Shown here one piece after another: positions 38,358 to 46,925 of a stretch of DNA of 64,000 nt. Positions within the stretch are counted from its first letter, which is position 1. Each line of letters opens with the position of its first letter. A program made the translations under genes and the position numbers. The notes under the pieces were generated by a model that made no database searches, was not told where the DNA came from, and saw only the letters and a program-made list of their open reading frames with translations. The stretch comes from Arcobacter arenosus (GTDB lineage: Bacteria > Campylobacterota > Campylobacteria > Campylobacterales > Arcobacteraceae): contig NZ_VANU01000001.1 in assembly GCF_005771535.1 (NCBI RefSeq), positions 248,001 through 312,000 of the forward strand. Direction: 5' to 3'.

Positions 38358-38763
38358 CCTCTTTAATTAATTTTTTTTGTTTCTTTTTGATTCTAGGTAA
38401 GTCTTCAATATCGAAAAACTTTACCTTAGAATTTTCCCAAGATAAAAGATATTTATATAAAGTATCATTATAAAAGAAGCTATCAATATTTAAAACATTT
38501 TTTGAGTTAATAAGCCAAACTCCAATATCTTTAGATTCATTCTTTTGGGAAAAATACTCCTCAAAATCATCTATATCAACTCTTATAGATGATTCCTCAA
38601 AAAACTCCCTTTTAGCACATTCTTTTGCGGTTTCATTCTTATCTTGAACACCCTTTAAACAGCCCCATTTGTCATAACTTTTTACTGATTTGCAAAGTAA
38701 TATTTTAATTTTCCCATCTTTTATTTTATAAGGGATTACACCATAAGCATACTCTTTAGGCAT
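38320..38763 (-). CDS. Nudix hydrolase
   Basis: Nudix enzymes cleave a nucleoside diphosphate linked to another group; the substrate here is unknown (bis-nucleotide tetraphosphates would be typical for this small type). The Nudix box is GVQDKNETAKECAKREFFEESSI, where the usual Gly after EE is Ser, but all catalytic Glu residues are present. The 147-residue length is normal. It overlaps the LptF/G-type gene by 8 nt upstream and the 3' end of the convergent amidase by 38 nt. Confidence 0.85.
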   Translation of the reverse strand: MPKEYAYGVIPYKIKDGKIKILLCKSVKSYDKWGCLKGVQDKNETAKECAKREFFEESSIRVDIDDFEEYFSQKNESKDIGVWLINSKNVLNIDSFFYNDTLYKYLLSWENSKVKFFDIEDLPRIKKKQKKLIKEVKDFLRNKHRFH

Positions 38764-39829
38764 CTATACCAACTCTTTTTTTATAAATTATAAATGAAAT
38801 AACAAACCATAATAAAAGTGGAACAAGTAAAGAAAATTCTGGTTTTATTACTCCACTATTTGAAAATTTGTGTAACATAAAAAATATTCCCCAAATAACT
38901 AAGGTTCCAAATACAGAAAAAGAAGTAAAGGTTCCTAAATTAAAAAATCTTCTATTTAAAGAACTAAAAGCAAATATCATCATCATTAAAGGGATAATAA
39001 AAAAAGGAATAAAAGTTTCATAATATATTGCAGCTCTAATCTTATCAGTATTAACACCCTGCTCACTTAATAAAGTTAATGCTGAAATAGCATCAAGTAT
39101 AGAAAAATTTGATTTTGATTCATACACATTATCTAAAATTTTAGGCTTAAACCCTTCAAGTGTATTTAAAAATTTTTCATATCTAACCTCTAATTTAGAA
39201 GTTTGAAAATCTAAATCTTTTGGCTTTTTTACAATTTTTGCATCTATTATATACCATTTATCATTTTGGAAAATTGCTTTTTTAGCAATTATTGTTTCAA
39301 CGATATCATCATCAACAACTTTATATATATGAATATTTTGAGCTTCTTTCTTCAAAGGATATAGATTTTCAAAATATATAAAATTGTCATTATATTTTAA
39401 AAAAATATCTGATTTCATACTACTGAAGTAATTTCCATCTAAAATCTTATTTTTTTGTTCATAAGAATAGGCAACAGGTGTCATTTGAAGCATTATCTGC
39501 ATAAGTATTAATGAAAAAGCACTAAGTATAACTGGAATATAAATTTTAAGTCTTTTAGCTCCCAATGAACTAAAAGCAACCAATTCATTATTTCTAATAA
39601 AAATTACCAAGGTTACTACCCATGCAAAAACTAAAGACAAGGGGAGTGTTAAGAAAAGTGAAAATAACGTGTTATACATTAAATACAAAAATTGCAAGTT
39701 TGCAGAATCTGGAAGATTCTTAGAGTTTTGTAAAAAATCCATACCTACAAAAAATAGTTCTAGGGAAATTAAAACAATAAAAAAGTGTAATAGGTATTTT
39801 TTTAAAATATATTTTGTTAATATGCTCAT
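38756..39829 (-). CDS. LptF/LptG family lipopolysaccharide export permease
   Basis: Part of the LptBFG ABC transporter that extracts lipopolysaccharide from the inner membrane. The 357-residue protein has the YjgP/YjgQ layout: two or three N-terminal helices (YILKKYLLHFFIVLISLELF; NTLFSLFLTLPLSLVFAWVV), FIRNNELVAFSSLGAKRLKI, a periplasmic beta-jellyroll region (about 130-260), then three C-terminal helices. I cannot decide between LptF and LptG. It sits 1 nt from pth and overlaps the Nudix gene by 8 nt. Confidence 0.88.
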   Translation of the reverse strand: MSILTKYILKKYLLHFFIVLISLELFFVGMDFLQNSKNLPDSANLQFLYLMYNTLFSLFLTLPLSLVFAWVVTLVIFIRNNELVAFSSLGAKRLKIYIPVILSAFSLILMQIMLQMTPVAYSYEQKNKILDGNYFSSMKSDIFLKYNDNFIYFENLYPLKKEAQNIHIYKVVDDDIVETIIAKKAIFQNDKWYIIDAKIVKKPKDLDFQTSKLEVRYEKFLNTLEGFKPKILDNVYESKSNFSILDAISALTLLSEQGVNTDKIRAAIYYETFIPFFIIPLMMMIFAFSSLNRRFFNLGTFTSFSVFGTLVIWGIFFMLHKFSNSGVIKPEFSLLVPLLLWFVISFIIYKKRVGIDA

Positions 39830-39830
39830 A

Positions 39831-40382
39831 TTATTTTAATGTAAATTTTGATTTTACTACATCAATATCTTCAACTTTTAGTGCGTCTATTGCTTTTATA
39901 GTATGAGAGATTATATCTTCTAATTTATTTAATTCTTCTTTTGAAAAGTTTGATAATACATAATTTGCCACTTGTGTCTTATCTTGCGGCTTACCAATTC
40001 CAATTCTTACCCTAATATAATCTTTACCAATATAAGAATCAATTGATCTTAAACCATTATGACCGCCATGACCACCACCAATTTTAAATTTAACACTTCC
40101 AAAAGGTAAATCTAAATCATCATGAATAACTATAATATTTTCATTTTCTAATTTATAATATTCTTTGATTGAATGAACAGCCTCTCCTGAGTGGTTCATA
40201 TAAGTTTTAGGTTTTGAATAAAGATTGTAACCTGATTTAAAAAGGTCTGATTTGAAGTTTGATTTATTTATGTTTGAAGTTGTTAGATTTTTAGTTATCT
40301 CATCGATAACTAAAAATCCTATGTTGTGTCTAGTTAATTGATACTTATCACCAATATTACCAAGACCTACAATTAAATGCAT
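39831..40382 (-). CDS. pth: Peptidyl-tRNA hydrolase
   Basis: Recycles peptidyl-tRNAs released from ribosomes. The motifs GLGNIGDKYQLTRHNIGF (catalytic His19), KPKTYMNHSGE and HDDLDLPFGSVKFK are present in the usual order, and 183 residues is normal. It follows rplY by 12 nt; rplY-pth is a common pairing in bacteria and both serve translation. Confidence 0.97.
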   Translation of the reverse strand: MHLIVGLGNIGDKYQLTRHNIGFLVIDEITKNLTTSNINKSNFKSDLFKSGYNLYSKPKTYMNHSGEAVHSIKEYYKLENENIIVIHDDLDLPFGSVKFKIGGGHGGHNGLRSIDSYIGKDYIRVRIGIGKPQDKTQVANYVLSNFSKEELNKLEDIISHTIKAIDALKVEDIDVVKSKFTLK

Positions 40383-40394
40383 TAAAAAACCTAA

Positions 40395-40931
40395 TTACTT
40401 AGCTTTAATAACACCTACAACTGGAACTCTTGGGTCTAAGAAACATTGTACACCTTCTGGCATAGTTAAGTCTCTAACTAAGATATTGTCACCAGTATCA
40501 AGATCAGCAATTTGTAAATGGAAAGACTCTGGTAAGTTTTCAATTGTACATTTAACTGGAACTCTTTTTTTGTGGAATACAAAAAGACCTTTGTTTTTAA
40601 GACCTTTTGGAGTACCTTCAACTGTTACTGGAACTTTATAAGAAGTTCTAACACCTGGTTGAGCAATCATTAAATCAACATGTAATAAATCAGAAGTGAT
40701 TGGACATTTTTGATACTCTTGTACTACAACTTTAACTGTGTTTTCACCAACTTTTACATCAAATGCAATAGTTGTTTTATTTCTTAAAAATTTAATGAAT
40801 TCATTCTTTTTGAATGCAGCATTAATATTTTCTAAACCTTTTCCATAGATATTTGCAATTAAGTAACCATCTTTTCTTAAAGATTTAGTTTCTTGTTTTG
40901 TCATACTATCTCTTACGATACCCTCTAACAT
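40395..40931 (-). CDS. rplY: 50S ribosomal protein L25 (Ctc form)
   Basis: Binds 5S rRNA in the large subunit. [21 protein letters not shown] then [11 protein letters not shown] define the L25 domain (about 1-95), and a TL5/Ctc C-terminal beta domain follows ([18 protein letters not shown]), giving the usual 178 residues for the long form. It has an AAAGGAATGTT start region and a TAAAAT box on the minus strand about 40 nt upstream. Confidence 0.96.
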   Translation of the reverse strand: MLEGIVRDSMTKQETKSLRKDGYLIANIYGKGLENINAAFKKNEFIKFLRNKTTIAFDVKVGENTVKVVVQEYQKCPITSDLLHVDLMIAQPGVRTSYKVPVTVEGTPKGLKNKGLFVFHKKRVPVKCTIENLPESFHLQIADLDTGDNILVRDLTMPEGVQCFLDPRVPVVGVIKAK

Positions 40932-41009
40932 AACATTCCTTTGTTTTAAATTTTGGACTGCGATTTTACTAAAAGTTTTATAAAAGTTAGTTTAATGAAA
41001 GTATAAGTT

Positions 41010-41390
41010 TTATTTTTTATTTAATCTTTTTATATAAAAAAATAAAGAATCAAGTTCCTCTTTCGTTAAAAAATATGTTGGCATAACCTTTGAATCTGTT
41101 TTGTCAGCAGTCATTTTATCGATAAATACTTCATAACTTACATTATTGATTGCAGGTGCAATTATAGATTTTTCTACTAACTTTTTTGTTTTTTTATCTT
41201 TCTCTTTATATTTTGCAATTATAACTGGTTTGTCACCTTTTTTATGGCAAGAAATACACCCTACTCCCCTTGGATTTTCATAAAGCATAGCTCCATATTC
41301 AAATCTTGTAATAAATGAATTATCAAGGGTATTTTTAGTTGCAGAAAATAATAAACTTGATAAAAATATAACTGATAAAATTAGTCTCAA
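41010..41390 (-). CDS. Small periplasmic c-type cytochrome
   Basis: The 126-residue protein has a signal peptide (RLILSVIFLSSLLFSA) and one heme-binding CISCH motif (GVGCISCHKKG, about residues 41-51). The distal Met ligand could be the one in KVMPTYFLTKEE, about 17 residues from the C-terminus. A single-heme electron carrier is expected; its partner is unknown. The start is TTG at 41390, preceded by AGAGG. It lies upstream of rplY on the same strand and is divergent from folD, with overlapping -10 boxes. Confidence 0.88.
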   Translation of the reverse strand: MRLILSVIFLSSLLFSATKNTLDNSFITRFEYGAMLYENPRGVGCISCHKKGDKPVIIAKYKEKDKKTKKLVEKSIIAPAINNVSYEVFIDKMTADKTDSKVMPTYFLTKEELDSLFFYIKRLNKK

Positions 41391-41433
41391 TTGTAACCTC
41401 TAAGATGTAATGCTATATTAAAAATTTTTTGGA

Positions 41434-41440
41434 TATTATA
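41434..41440. promoter_or_regulatory. Overlapping divergent -10 boxes for folD and the cytochrome gene
   Basis: The minus strand reads TATAAT (41440 to 41435) 45 nt from the cytochrome TTG, and the plus strand reads TATTAT (41434 to 41439) 39 nt from the folD ATG. The two hexamers share five positions, so polymerase could occupy only one direction at a time. Confidence 0.4.
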
Positions 41441-41477
41441 TCAACCTAAATTTAAATACATATGAGGCTATAAGAGT

Positions 41478-42338
41478 ATGACTATATTAGATGGTAAAGC
41501 ATTATCGGACAAGATTAAAGAAGAAGTAAAAGTTGAAGTTGAACAACTTCAAAAAGAAAAACATATAACTCCTGGTTTAGCAGTAATATTAGTTGGAAAT
41601 GATGCAGCAAGTGCTACTTATGTAGGGATGAAAGCAAAAGCGTGTAAAAATGCTGGTATTTATTCAGTAGTTCATGAAATGCCAGATACAATTTCACAAG
41701 ATGAAATATTAGATATTATTGACAGAATGAATGAAAACCCAAACCTTGATGGAATTTTAGTACAACTTCCATTACCTCCACAAGTTGATACTACAACAAT
41801 TCTTGAAGCAATTGACCCACAAAAAGATGTTGATGGTTTCCACCCATACAATGTTGGAAGAATGGTTTCAAACCTTGATGCATTTTTACCTGCAACTCCA
41901 TTTGGTGTTATGAGAATGTTAGAAGAGTACAATATAGATTTAGTTGGGAAAAATGTTTGTATTATTGGAGCATCTGACATTGTTGGTAAACCAATGGCAG
42001 CACTAATGATAAATGCAAAAGCAACAGTTGAAGTTTGTAATTCAAAAACAAAAGATTTAAAAGCTCATACTTTAAATGCAGATATACTAATTGTAGCAGC
42101 TGGAAGAGTTAACCTTGTAACAGAAGATATGGTAAAAGAGGGAGCTATTGTAGTTGATGTAGGAATTAACAGACTAGAAACAGGAAAACTAGTTGGTGAT
42201 GTTGATTTTGAAGGATGTAAAGAGAAGTGTTCATATATTACTCCAGTTCCAGGTGGAGTTGGACCAATGACTATTGCAATGCTTCTAAAAAATACAGTTA
42301 AAGCGGCTAAACTAAGAGAAGATAGAGAAAGTAAATAG
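41478..42338 (+). CDS. folD: Methylene-tetrahydrofolate dehydrogenase/cyclohydrolase
   Basis: Interconverts 5,10-methylene- and 10-formyl-tetrahydrofolate. YVGMKAKACKNAGI contains the catalytic lysine, QLPLPPQVD and DVDGFHPYNVGRM follow, and the NADP-binding region has VGKPMAALMI and TPVPGGVGPMTIAML. The 286-residue length is normal. lepB begins directly at the next base after the stop codon, then rpiB, giving a folD-lepB-rpiB operon. Confidence 0.97.
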   Translation: MTILDGKALSDKIKEEVKVEVEQLQKEKHITPGLAVILVGNDAASATYVGMKAKACKNAGIYSVVHEMPDTISQDEILDIIDRMNENPNLDGILVQLPLPPQVDTTTILEAIDPQKDVDGFHPYNVGRMVSNLDAFLPATPFGVMRMLEEYNIDLVGKNVCIIGASDIVGKPMAALMINAKATVEVCNSKTKDLKAHTLNADILIVAAGRVNLVTEDMVKEGAIVVDVGINRLETGKLVGDVDFEGCKEKCSYITPVPGGVGPMTIAMLLKNTVKAAKLREDRESK

Positions 42339-43124
42339 ATGTTAGGCAAAATATACAAGTGGTCTAGCTCTTGGACAGGTACAGTTGTAATTGTTCTAGC
42401 AATTATATTCTTTATAGCTCAAGCTTTTGTAATCCCTAGTGGAAGTATGAAAAATACTTTACTAATTGGGGATATGCTTTTTGTAAAGAAATTTTCTTAT
42501 GGAATACCAACACCAAGAATACCATGGCTTGAAGTTAAAGTTTTACCAGACTTTAATGATAATGGTCATTTAATAGAGGGGGATAAACCTCAAAGGGGTG
42601 ATATTGTTGTATTTAGATATCCAGGAAATGAAGCAATTCACTATGTAAAAAGGTGTGTTGCAGTAGGTGGGGATATTGTTGCACTTAAAGATAAACACCT
42701 ACTTCTTCACCCAAATGAAGGTAATGAGTTTGTAAAAGAAAATTACAAAGGTTATCAAACAATAGAAGCTGATGGAAAACTATTTGTAGTAGATCCATAT
42801 AGAAAAGATCATCCAGGAATCCATAATGACCCATCAGTTACAAAGAATGGTTTAAATCCATACCAACTATTTGATTTAATGCCTGTTCTTATTCCTGAGG
42901 GTGAATTTTTTATGATGGGTGATAATAGAGATCACTCTAATGACTCTAGATTTTGGGGTACAGTTCCTTATAAATTTATTGTAGGTAAACCTTGGTTTAT
43001 ATATTTTTCTTGGGATGAGAATAAAGAGATTAGATGGGACAGAGTTTTTAGAACACCTGAATCAATAGAACAAGAGATGATGGGGAAAGAGATAGAAATA
43101 AATCATAAAGAGGGAATTTATTAA
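42339..43124 (+). CDS. lepB: Signal peptidase I
   Basis: Removes signal peptides from exported proteins at the periplasmic face of the membrane. A single membrane anchor (about 13-31) is followed by the Ser36 nucleophile in IPSGSMKNTL, the Lys104 general base in HYVKRCVAVGGD, and the GDNRDHSNDSRFWG box. The 261-residue length is typical for Campylobacterota. It starts immediately after folD and overlaps rpiB by 1 nt. Confidence 0.96.
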   Translation: MLGKIYKWSSSWTGTVVIVLAIIFFIAQAFVIPSGSMKNTLLIGDMLFVKKFSYGIPTPRIPWLEVKVLPDFNDNGHLIEGDKPQRGDIVVFRYPGNEAIHYVKRCVAVGGDIVALKDKHLLLHPNEGNEFVKENYKGYQTIEADGKLFVVDPYRKDHPGIHNDPSVTKNGLNPYQLFDLMPVLIPEGEFFMMGDNRDHSNDSRFWGTVPYKFIVGKPWFIYFSWDENKEIRWDRVFRTPESIEQEMMGKEIEINHKEGIY

Positions 43125-43573
43125 TGAAGTATTTTATAGCAGCAGACCATGCAGGTATTGATATTAAAGCATATGTAAAAGAGTTATTTGAAGCAAGAGG
43201 TCATGAAGTTGAAGATTTAGGACCTTATTCAAAAGATAGAGTTGATTATCCAGATTTTGCAGCAAAAGTTTGTAAAGAAGTTTTAGCAAATGAAGGAAGC
43301 AAAGGTATTTTAATTTGTGGTTCAGGGATTGGGATGAGTATGGCTGCAAATAAATTTGATGGTATTAGAGCAGCTCTTTGTCACAATGAATATAGTGCAA
43401 AAATGGCTAGAGAACACAATGATGCAAATGTAATTTGTATGGGTGAAAGAGTTTCTGGTTATGGGATGGTTGAAGCTATAGTTGATGCTTGGTGTAATTC
43501 ATCTTTTGAAGGTGGAAGACACGAAGGTAGAGTTGAAAAAATCAATAATCTTTTTGGAAGCTGTAGAGTTTAA
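43124..43573 (+). CDS. rpiB: Ribose-5-phosphate isomerase B
   Basis: Interconverts ribose-5-phosphate and ribulose-5-phosphate. AADHAGIDIKAYVKE at the N-terminus and the Cys65 in ILICGSGIGMSMAANKF are the RpiB signature, and 149 residues is the normal length. Its ATG overlaps the lepB stop (TAATG), so translation is coupled. Confidence 0.95.
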   Translation: MKYFIAADHAGIDIKAYVKELFEARGHEVEDLGPYSKDRVDYPDFAAKVCKEVLANEGSKGILICGSGIGMSMAANKFDGIRAALCHNEYSAKMAREHNDANVICMGERVSGYGMVEAIVDAWCNSSFEGGRHEGRVEKINNLFGSCRV

Positions 43574-43585
43574 AGAATAGAAAGT

Positions 43586-44008
43586 TTATCTTTCTATTCT
43601 CATTAAAACTCCATCTTCATTTTCATAAAAATCTTTTAGTATTTTAACTTTTTTAAATTGGAACTTTTCATATAAATTTATAGCTTTTTGATTTGATAAT
43701 CTAACCTCAAGTTGCATTGCTTTTTTAGGCATTTTTTCAAAACTATATTCTAAAAGCTTTTTTCCTAAACCATTTTCTTGAAAACTTGTAGAGATACATA
43801 AAGAGTAAAGCCTAAAATAGTTTTTTCTTTCTAACCAAAGAATATAACCTATGATTGATTGATTTTCTTCAACTATAAATATTGTATTATTTTTCAAGTG
43901 ATAATAAAAACTACTTAAAGAAATAGCCATACTATCACCTTTAAAAACTTCATTTTCTAAACTAAAAAGTTTTTTTACATCCTTTTTAGTTGCTTTTGAT
44001 ATTTTCAT
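43586..44008 (-). CDS. GNAT family N-acetyltransferase (RimI-like)
   Basis: The 140-residue protein has a GNAT fold: an N-terminal KISKATKKDVKKLFSLE start, the acetyl-CoA loop ISTSFQENGLGKKLL, and a C-terminal VRLSNQKAINLYEKFQFKKV resembling RimI-type enzymes that acetylate protein N-termini. The target is unknown. It overlaps the DUF2156 gene upstream by 4 nt (ATGA), so the two are coupled, and it converges on rpiB. Confidence 0.82.
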   Translation of the reverse strand: MKISKATKKDVKKLFSLENEVFKGDSMAISLSSFYYHLKNNTIFIVEENQSIIGYILWLERKNYFRLYSLCISTSFQENGLGKKLLEYSFEKMPKKAMQLEVRLSNQKAINLYEKFQFKKVKILKDFYENEDGVLMRIER

Positions 44009-44985
44009 TTTTGATAAATTGTATATTTTGGAACAAGTTTATTAGGTCTATATGACATTTTTACTTTTTTTAGATTCTCAAAGCCCATATCATCACCAAC
44101 ATTTACATACTCTATTGCATATTTCTCTTTTAATATTTTCGTAAATTCTCTAAAAATAAATTGAGCACAACCAAGTACCTCAAAATCTGTTTTTTCAATA
44201 ATTACACTTGCTGTTGTATCATTAATTTTTTCACCAACAGTAAAACCTTTTATCTCATCATCTATATAAATTACTAGACCAATCACATCAAGGTTTTCAT
44301 AGTTGTTAAATAATCTTTTTATTGCAAATCTTTCAAAATAGATACCATCAAGGAAAACTTCAATCTCCTCTTTTGGCATATATGTTGTTCTATCTTTAAC
44401 CCATTTATTAAAAAGTTGAATAACATCATCACCATGTTTAGATTTTTCTAGAATCTCAATTTTATGATTTGGATAAATCTTTTTAAACTTATTTATCTCA
44501 TTTCTTTTTGATTTATATGAATCACCCTTTAAATCAATTAAATCTTCAGCTTTATATATATAATCAACAAGTTTTTTTTCAATAAGGAAGTCTTTTAACA
44601 TCTCATATATTAAAGTACCCTCTTCTAGATAATCAACAAAACCTTCTAATATATCCTCATGAACATATTCGATTTTTGAATAATTTCTATTACTATTATG
44701 AACATTCATTATTTCAAAACACTTTAAAATAGCTTCATATGTTTTTTCTTTTTTCCCTATTGGAGGTAAAAGCATTGTTAACTCACCAGAGTTTAAAATA
44801 AAAAGACAAAAAGTATCATTTACAATTGAATAAAATCCAGTTGCAGTTGAAAGCCAGATATAGTTTCCAGCAAATGTATAATCACTTAAATCTACACTAA
44901 TCTCTTTTAAATAATTATCCATAATCTCTTTTGCATTTAAATCAAAATGTTTTAATGTATAGTTGCCAATTGTTAGTATTGACAT
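44005..44985 (-). CDS. DUF2156 domain protein (soluble, MprF C-terminal-like)
   Basis: The 326-residue protein is a stand-alone DUF2156, which has a double GNAT-like fold related to the aminoacyl-phosphatidylglycerol synthase domain of MprF. DLIDLKGDSYKSKRNEINKF near residues 148-167 and NVGDDMGFENLKKVKMSYRP near the end match this family. No membrane flippase domain is present. The activity of such stand-alone proteins is not established; an aminoacyl or acyl transfer is plausible. A GNAT gene overlaps its 3' end by 4 nt. Confidence 0.75.
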   Translation of the reverse strand: MSILTIGNYTLKHFDLNAKEIMDNYLKEISVDLSDYTFAGNYIWLSTATGFYSIVNDTFCLFILNSGELTMLLPPIGKKEKTYEAILKCFEIMNVHNSNRNYSKIEYVHEDILEGFVDYLEEGTLIYEMLKDFLIEKKLVDYIYKAEDLIDLKGDSYKSKRNEINKFKKIYPNHKIEILEKSKHGDDVIQLFNKWVKDRTTYMPKEEIEVFLDGIYFERFAIKRLFNNYENLDVIGLVIYIDDEIKGFTVGEKINDTTASVIIEKTDFEVLGCAQFIFREFTKILKEKYAIEYVNVGDDMGFENLKKVKMSYRPNKLVPKYTIYQK

Positions 44986-45130
44986 TGAGGTTTTCCTTAT
45001 ATTAATTTTTTGGAATTATACATCTAATTTTTCAATTTGCATCAAATAATTAAAAAACTTTTTCAAAAAGATTCTAAGTACCAATTTATCATTATTATGG
45101 GATAATCTCTAAAACAAAAAAAGAGATAAA

Positions 45131-45232
45131 ATGTATGAAGATTGGGTAGCGTATACAGTAACACTTGTAGTTGTAGCACTTATGCTACTTGGTAAAAAAC
45201 TTATGTTTTTTTCTGACGATAAAAAGAATTAA
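45131..45232 (+). CDS. Single-span membrane microprotein (33 residues)
   Basis: A 33-codon frame with ATG at 45131 and an AAAGAGAT ribosome binding site encodes a short N-terminus with Asp and Trp, a hydrophobic stretch at about residues 8-20 (YTVTLVVVALMLL) and a charged tail (GKKLMFF, SDDKKN). It starts 18 nt after a GATAAT box and ends 2 nt before the HD-domain gene, so it is probably the first gene of a two-gene unit. No family is recognised. Confidence 0.6.
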   Translation: MYEDWVAYTVTLVVVALMLLGKKLMFFSDDKKN

Positions 45233-45234
45233 AA

Positions 45235-46464
45235 ATGATAAATCCTAAAATTATAGACTATATTTTTTCATCTGCATCTATTCAAAGATGGAATGATTAT
45301 CCAAGAATGGTTGAGTTAGTTGAACTTGATAAACAAGCTCACAAATTAATTATTGCATATTTTATTGCAAAATTTGAAAAAGATGTTGATTATAATTACT
45401 TAATAGAAGCTGCAATTTTTGAATTTTTAAGACGTGTGGTTGTAACTGACATTAGACCTGATGTATTTAGAAATGCTTTACAAAAAAGAGCTAAAGAGAT
45501 TAATTCTTGGGTAGTAGCCAATTTAGAAAAATCTTTAGGTGAAATAAACAATGGTATTTTCCTACAAAAATTTGAAGAGTATTTAAATAATCCAAATATC
45601 TATAAAAAAGAAAGATTTATTTTAAAAGCAGCATCTTATCTTTCAACTAGATGGGAATTTTCTATTGTATATCAAACTTCTACATTCCTTTCAGATATTG
45701 AAGAGGTTAAAAAAAGCGTTGAAGAAGAGATTGAGGATTATTATGAATTAATAGGTGTAAGAAAAATTGCATTAAATAAAAAACTTGCAAAAGTTGTTGA
45801 TTTAAGTGGTAGATTAAGATTTCAAAAAAGATGGGCACAAACACCAAGAATTCCAGAAACTTCAGTATTAGGTCATATGCTAACAGTTGCTATATTTGCT
45901 TATTTTTATTCAATTGAAATTAATGCATGTCCAAAAAGAATTGAAAACAACTTCTTCACTTCACTTTTTCATGATTTACCTGAAGCTTTAACAAGGGATA
46001 TTATAACCCCTGTAAAATATTCAGTTGATGATTTATCAGATATTATTGCTGAGTATGAAATTAAAAAAATCCAAGATGCAATTTTGCCAAATATTCCAGA
46101 GTTTATGCACGATGAGTTTTGTTATATTTTAGGAATGTATAAAGATTCAAAGGATGAATTTGCAAATAGAATTTATCAAAATGGAGAGATTAACCTTGTA
46201 GATGATGTTTCAAAATATAATATGGATAAATACAATGCAATTGATGGAGAGGCATTAAAACAATGTGATAAACTATCTGCTTTTGTAGAAGCATCTTTAT
46301 CTATTTCCCATGGAATTAAATCAAAAGAATTAATAAATGGTAAAAAACAAATTATGAAAGGGCTAAAGGAGATAAATGGCATCAATTTTCATGCAATAGC
46401 AACAAAAATTGATGAAGAGTTTTGTACCACTGGCCAAACTCAAGTTAGAATGGATTTTGATTAA
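45235..46464 (+). CDS. HD domain phosphohydrolase (YfbR-like HD_3 region)
   Basis: The 409-residue cytoplasmic protein carries an HD domain in its second half: RWAQTPRIPETSVLGHML, then LFHDLPEALTRDIITPVK with the His-Asp pair, which resembles the HD_3/YfbR dNMP phosphatase type. The N-terminal ~190 residues have no clear match. YfbR-type enzymes hydrolyse nucleoside monophosphates, but the added N-terminal part makes the substrate uncertain. It begins 2 nt after the 33-residue membrane peptide gene. Confidence 0.75.
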   Translation: MINPKIIDYIFSSASIQRWNDYPRMVELVELDKQAHKLIIAYFIAKFEKDVDYNYLIEAAIFEFLRRVVVTDIRPDVFRNALQKRAKEINSWVVANLEKSLGEINNGIFLQKFEEYLNNPNIYKKERFILKAASYLSTRWEFSIVYQTSTFLSDIEEVKKSVEEEIEDYYELIGVRKIALNKKLAKVVDLSGRLRFQKRWAQTPRIPETSVLGHMLTVAIFAYFYSIEINACPKRIENNFFTSLFHDLPEALTRDIITPVKYSVDDLSDIIAEYEIKKIQDAILPNIPEFMHDEFCYILGMYKDSKDEFANRIYQNGEINLVDDVSKYNMDKYNAIDGEALKQCDKLSAFVEASLSISHGIKSKELINGKKQIMKGLKEINGINFHAIATKIDEEFCTTGQTQVRMDFD

Positions 46465-46485
46465 AACTCCATTCTAATTTTGAGT

Positions 46486-46695
46486 TTATTGATGCTCTTT
46501 TTCATATAGATTTACTGCTTTTTTTAATGCCTCTTCTTTTGTTTTAGCACAGCCTCTAAAAGCACCCTCATGGGAAAACACTTCTGCACAATGAAAATTT
46601 CCCTCATCATAATCTATAACATGAATATCTTCATTATATTTAGACAATTCTTTAATATCATCTTTTTTTATAGGTTCTAAATGTTCACTAGTCAT
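46486..46695 (-). CDS. Small hypothetical protein (69 residues)
   Basis: A 69-residue acidic protein with no recognised family. It has two cysteines (NFHCAEVFS, RGCAKTK) and a C-terminal helix (TKEEALKKAVNLYEK); the GCAKTKEEALKKA part loosely recalls the end of HicB-like or dsRBD-type folds, but no toxin gene is beside it. The ATG at 46695 has a strong AGGAGG ribosome binding site. A perfect palindrome sits 27 nt upstream of the ATG, next to a TATTAT box, suggesting regulated expression. Confidence 0.6.
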   Translation of the reverse strand: MTSEHLEPIKKDDIKELSKYNEDIHVIDYDEGNFHCAEVFSHEGAFRGCAKTKEEALKKAVNLYEKEHQ

Positions 46696-46721
46696 AATAA
46701 ACCTCCTTTTATCTATAATAT

Positions 46722-46736
46722 ATTACTATTAGTAAT
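46722..46736. promoter_or_regulatory. Palindrome upstream of the 69-residue gene (candidate operator)
   Basis: ATTACTA (46722-46728), a central T, and TAGTAAT (46730-46736) form a perfect 7+1+7 palindrome. On the minus strand a TATTAT -10-like box overlaps its edge, placing the palindrome where a repressor could block polymerase. No regulator gene is adjacent. Confidence 0.45.
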
Positions 46737-46882
46737 CTTATAGTATTTATAAATTTTAAATCTAATTTTATAAATAATCTATTTTTATAAAGTGTAATCA
46801 TTATGTTTCCAAGTTTTAATAATATTTCATTACAACTTAGATTTTTTAATATAAGTTTTAGCCCTCTAGCGTACATATTTTC

Positions 46883-46903
46883 AAGGGAGTTTTATACTCC
46901 CTT
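46883..46903. terminator. Hairpin after the TonB-dependent receptor gene
   Basis: AAGGGAGT (46883-46890) pairs with ACTCCCTT (46896-46903) over a TTTAT loop, 23 nt past the stop codon of the minus-strand receptor gene. The only other nearby gene ending here is none on plus, so it probably serves the receptor. The region 46696-46882 otherwise shows only AT-rich sequence and the palindrome. Confidence 0.6.
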
Positions 46904-46925
46904 AACTATTTCGAATCAATTTTAA

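Noticed and set aside
38700-38770. Frameshift between the Nudix and LptF/G-type genes
   Set aside because: The 8-nt overlap is in different frames but both proteins have full normal ends and starts, so it is an ordinary operon overlap.
46486-46695. HicB-like antitoxin for the 69-residue protein
   Set aside because: Only a short helix-like pattern is similar, no HicA toxin gene is next to it, and no DNA-binding domain is visible.
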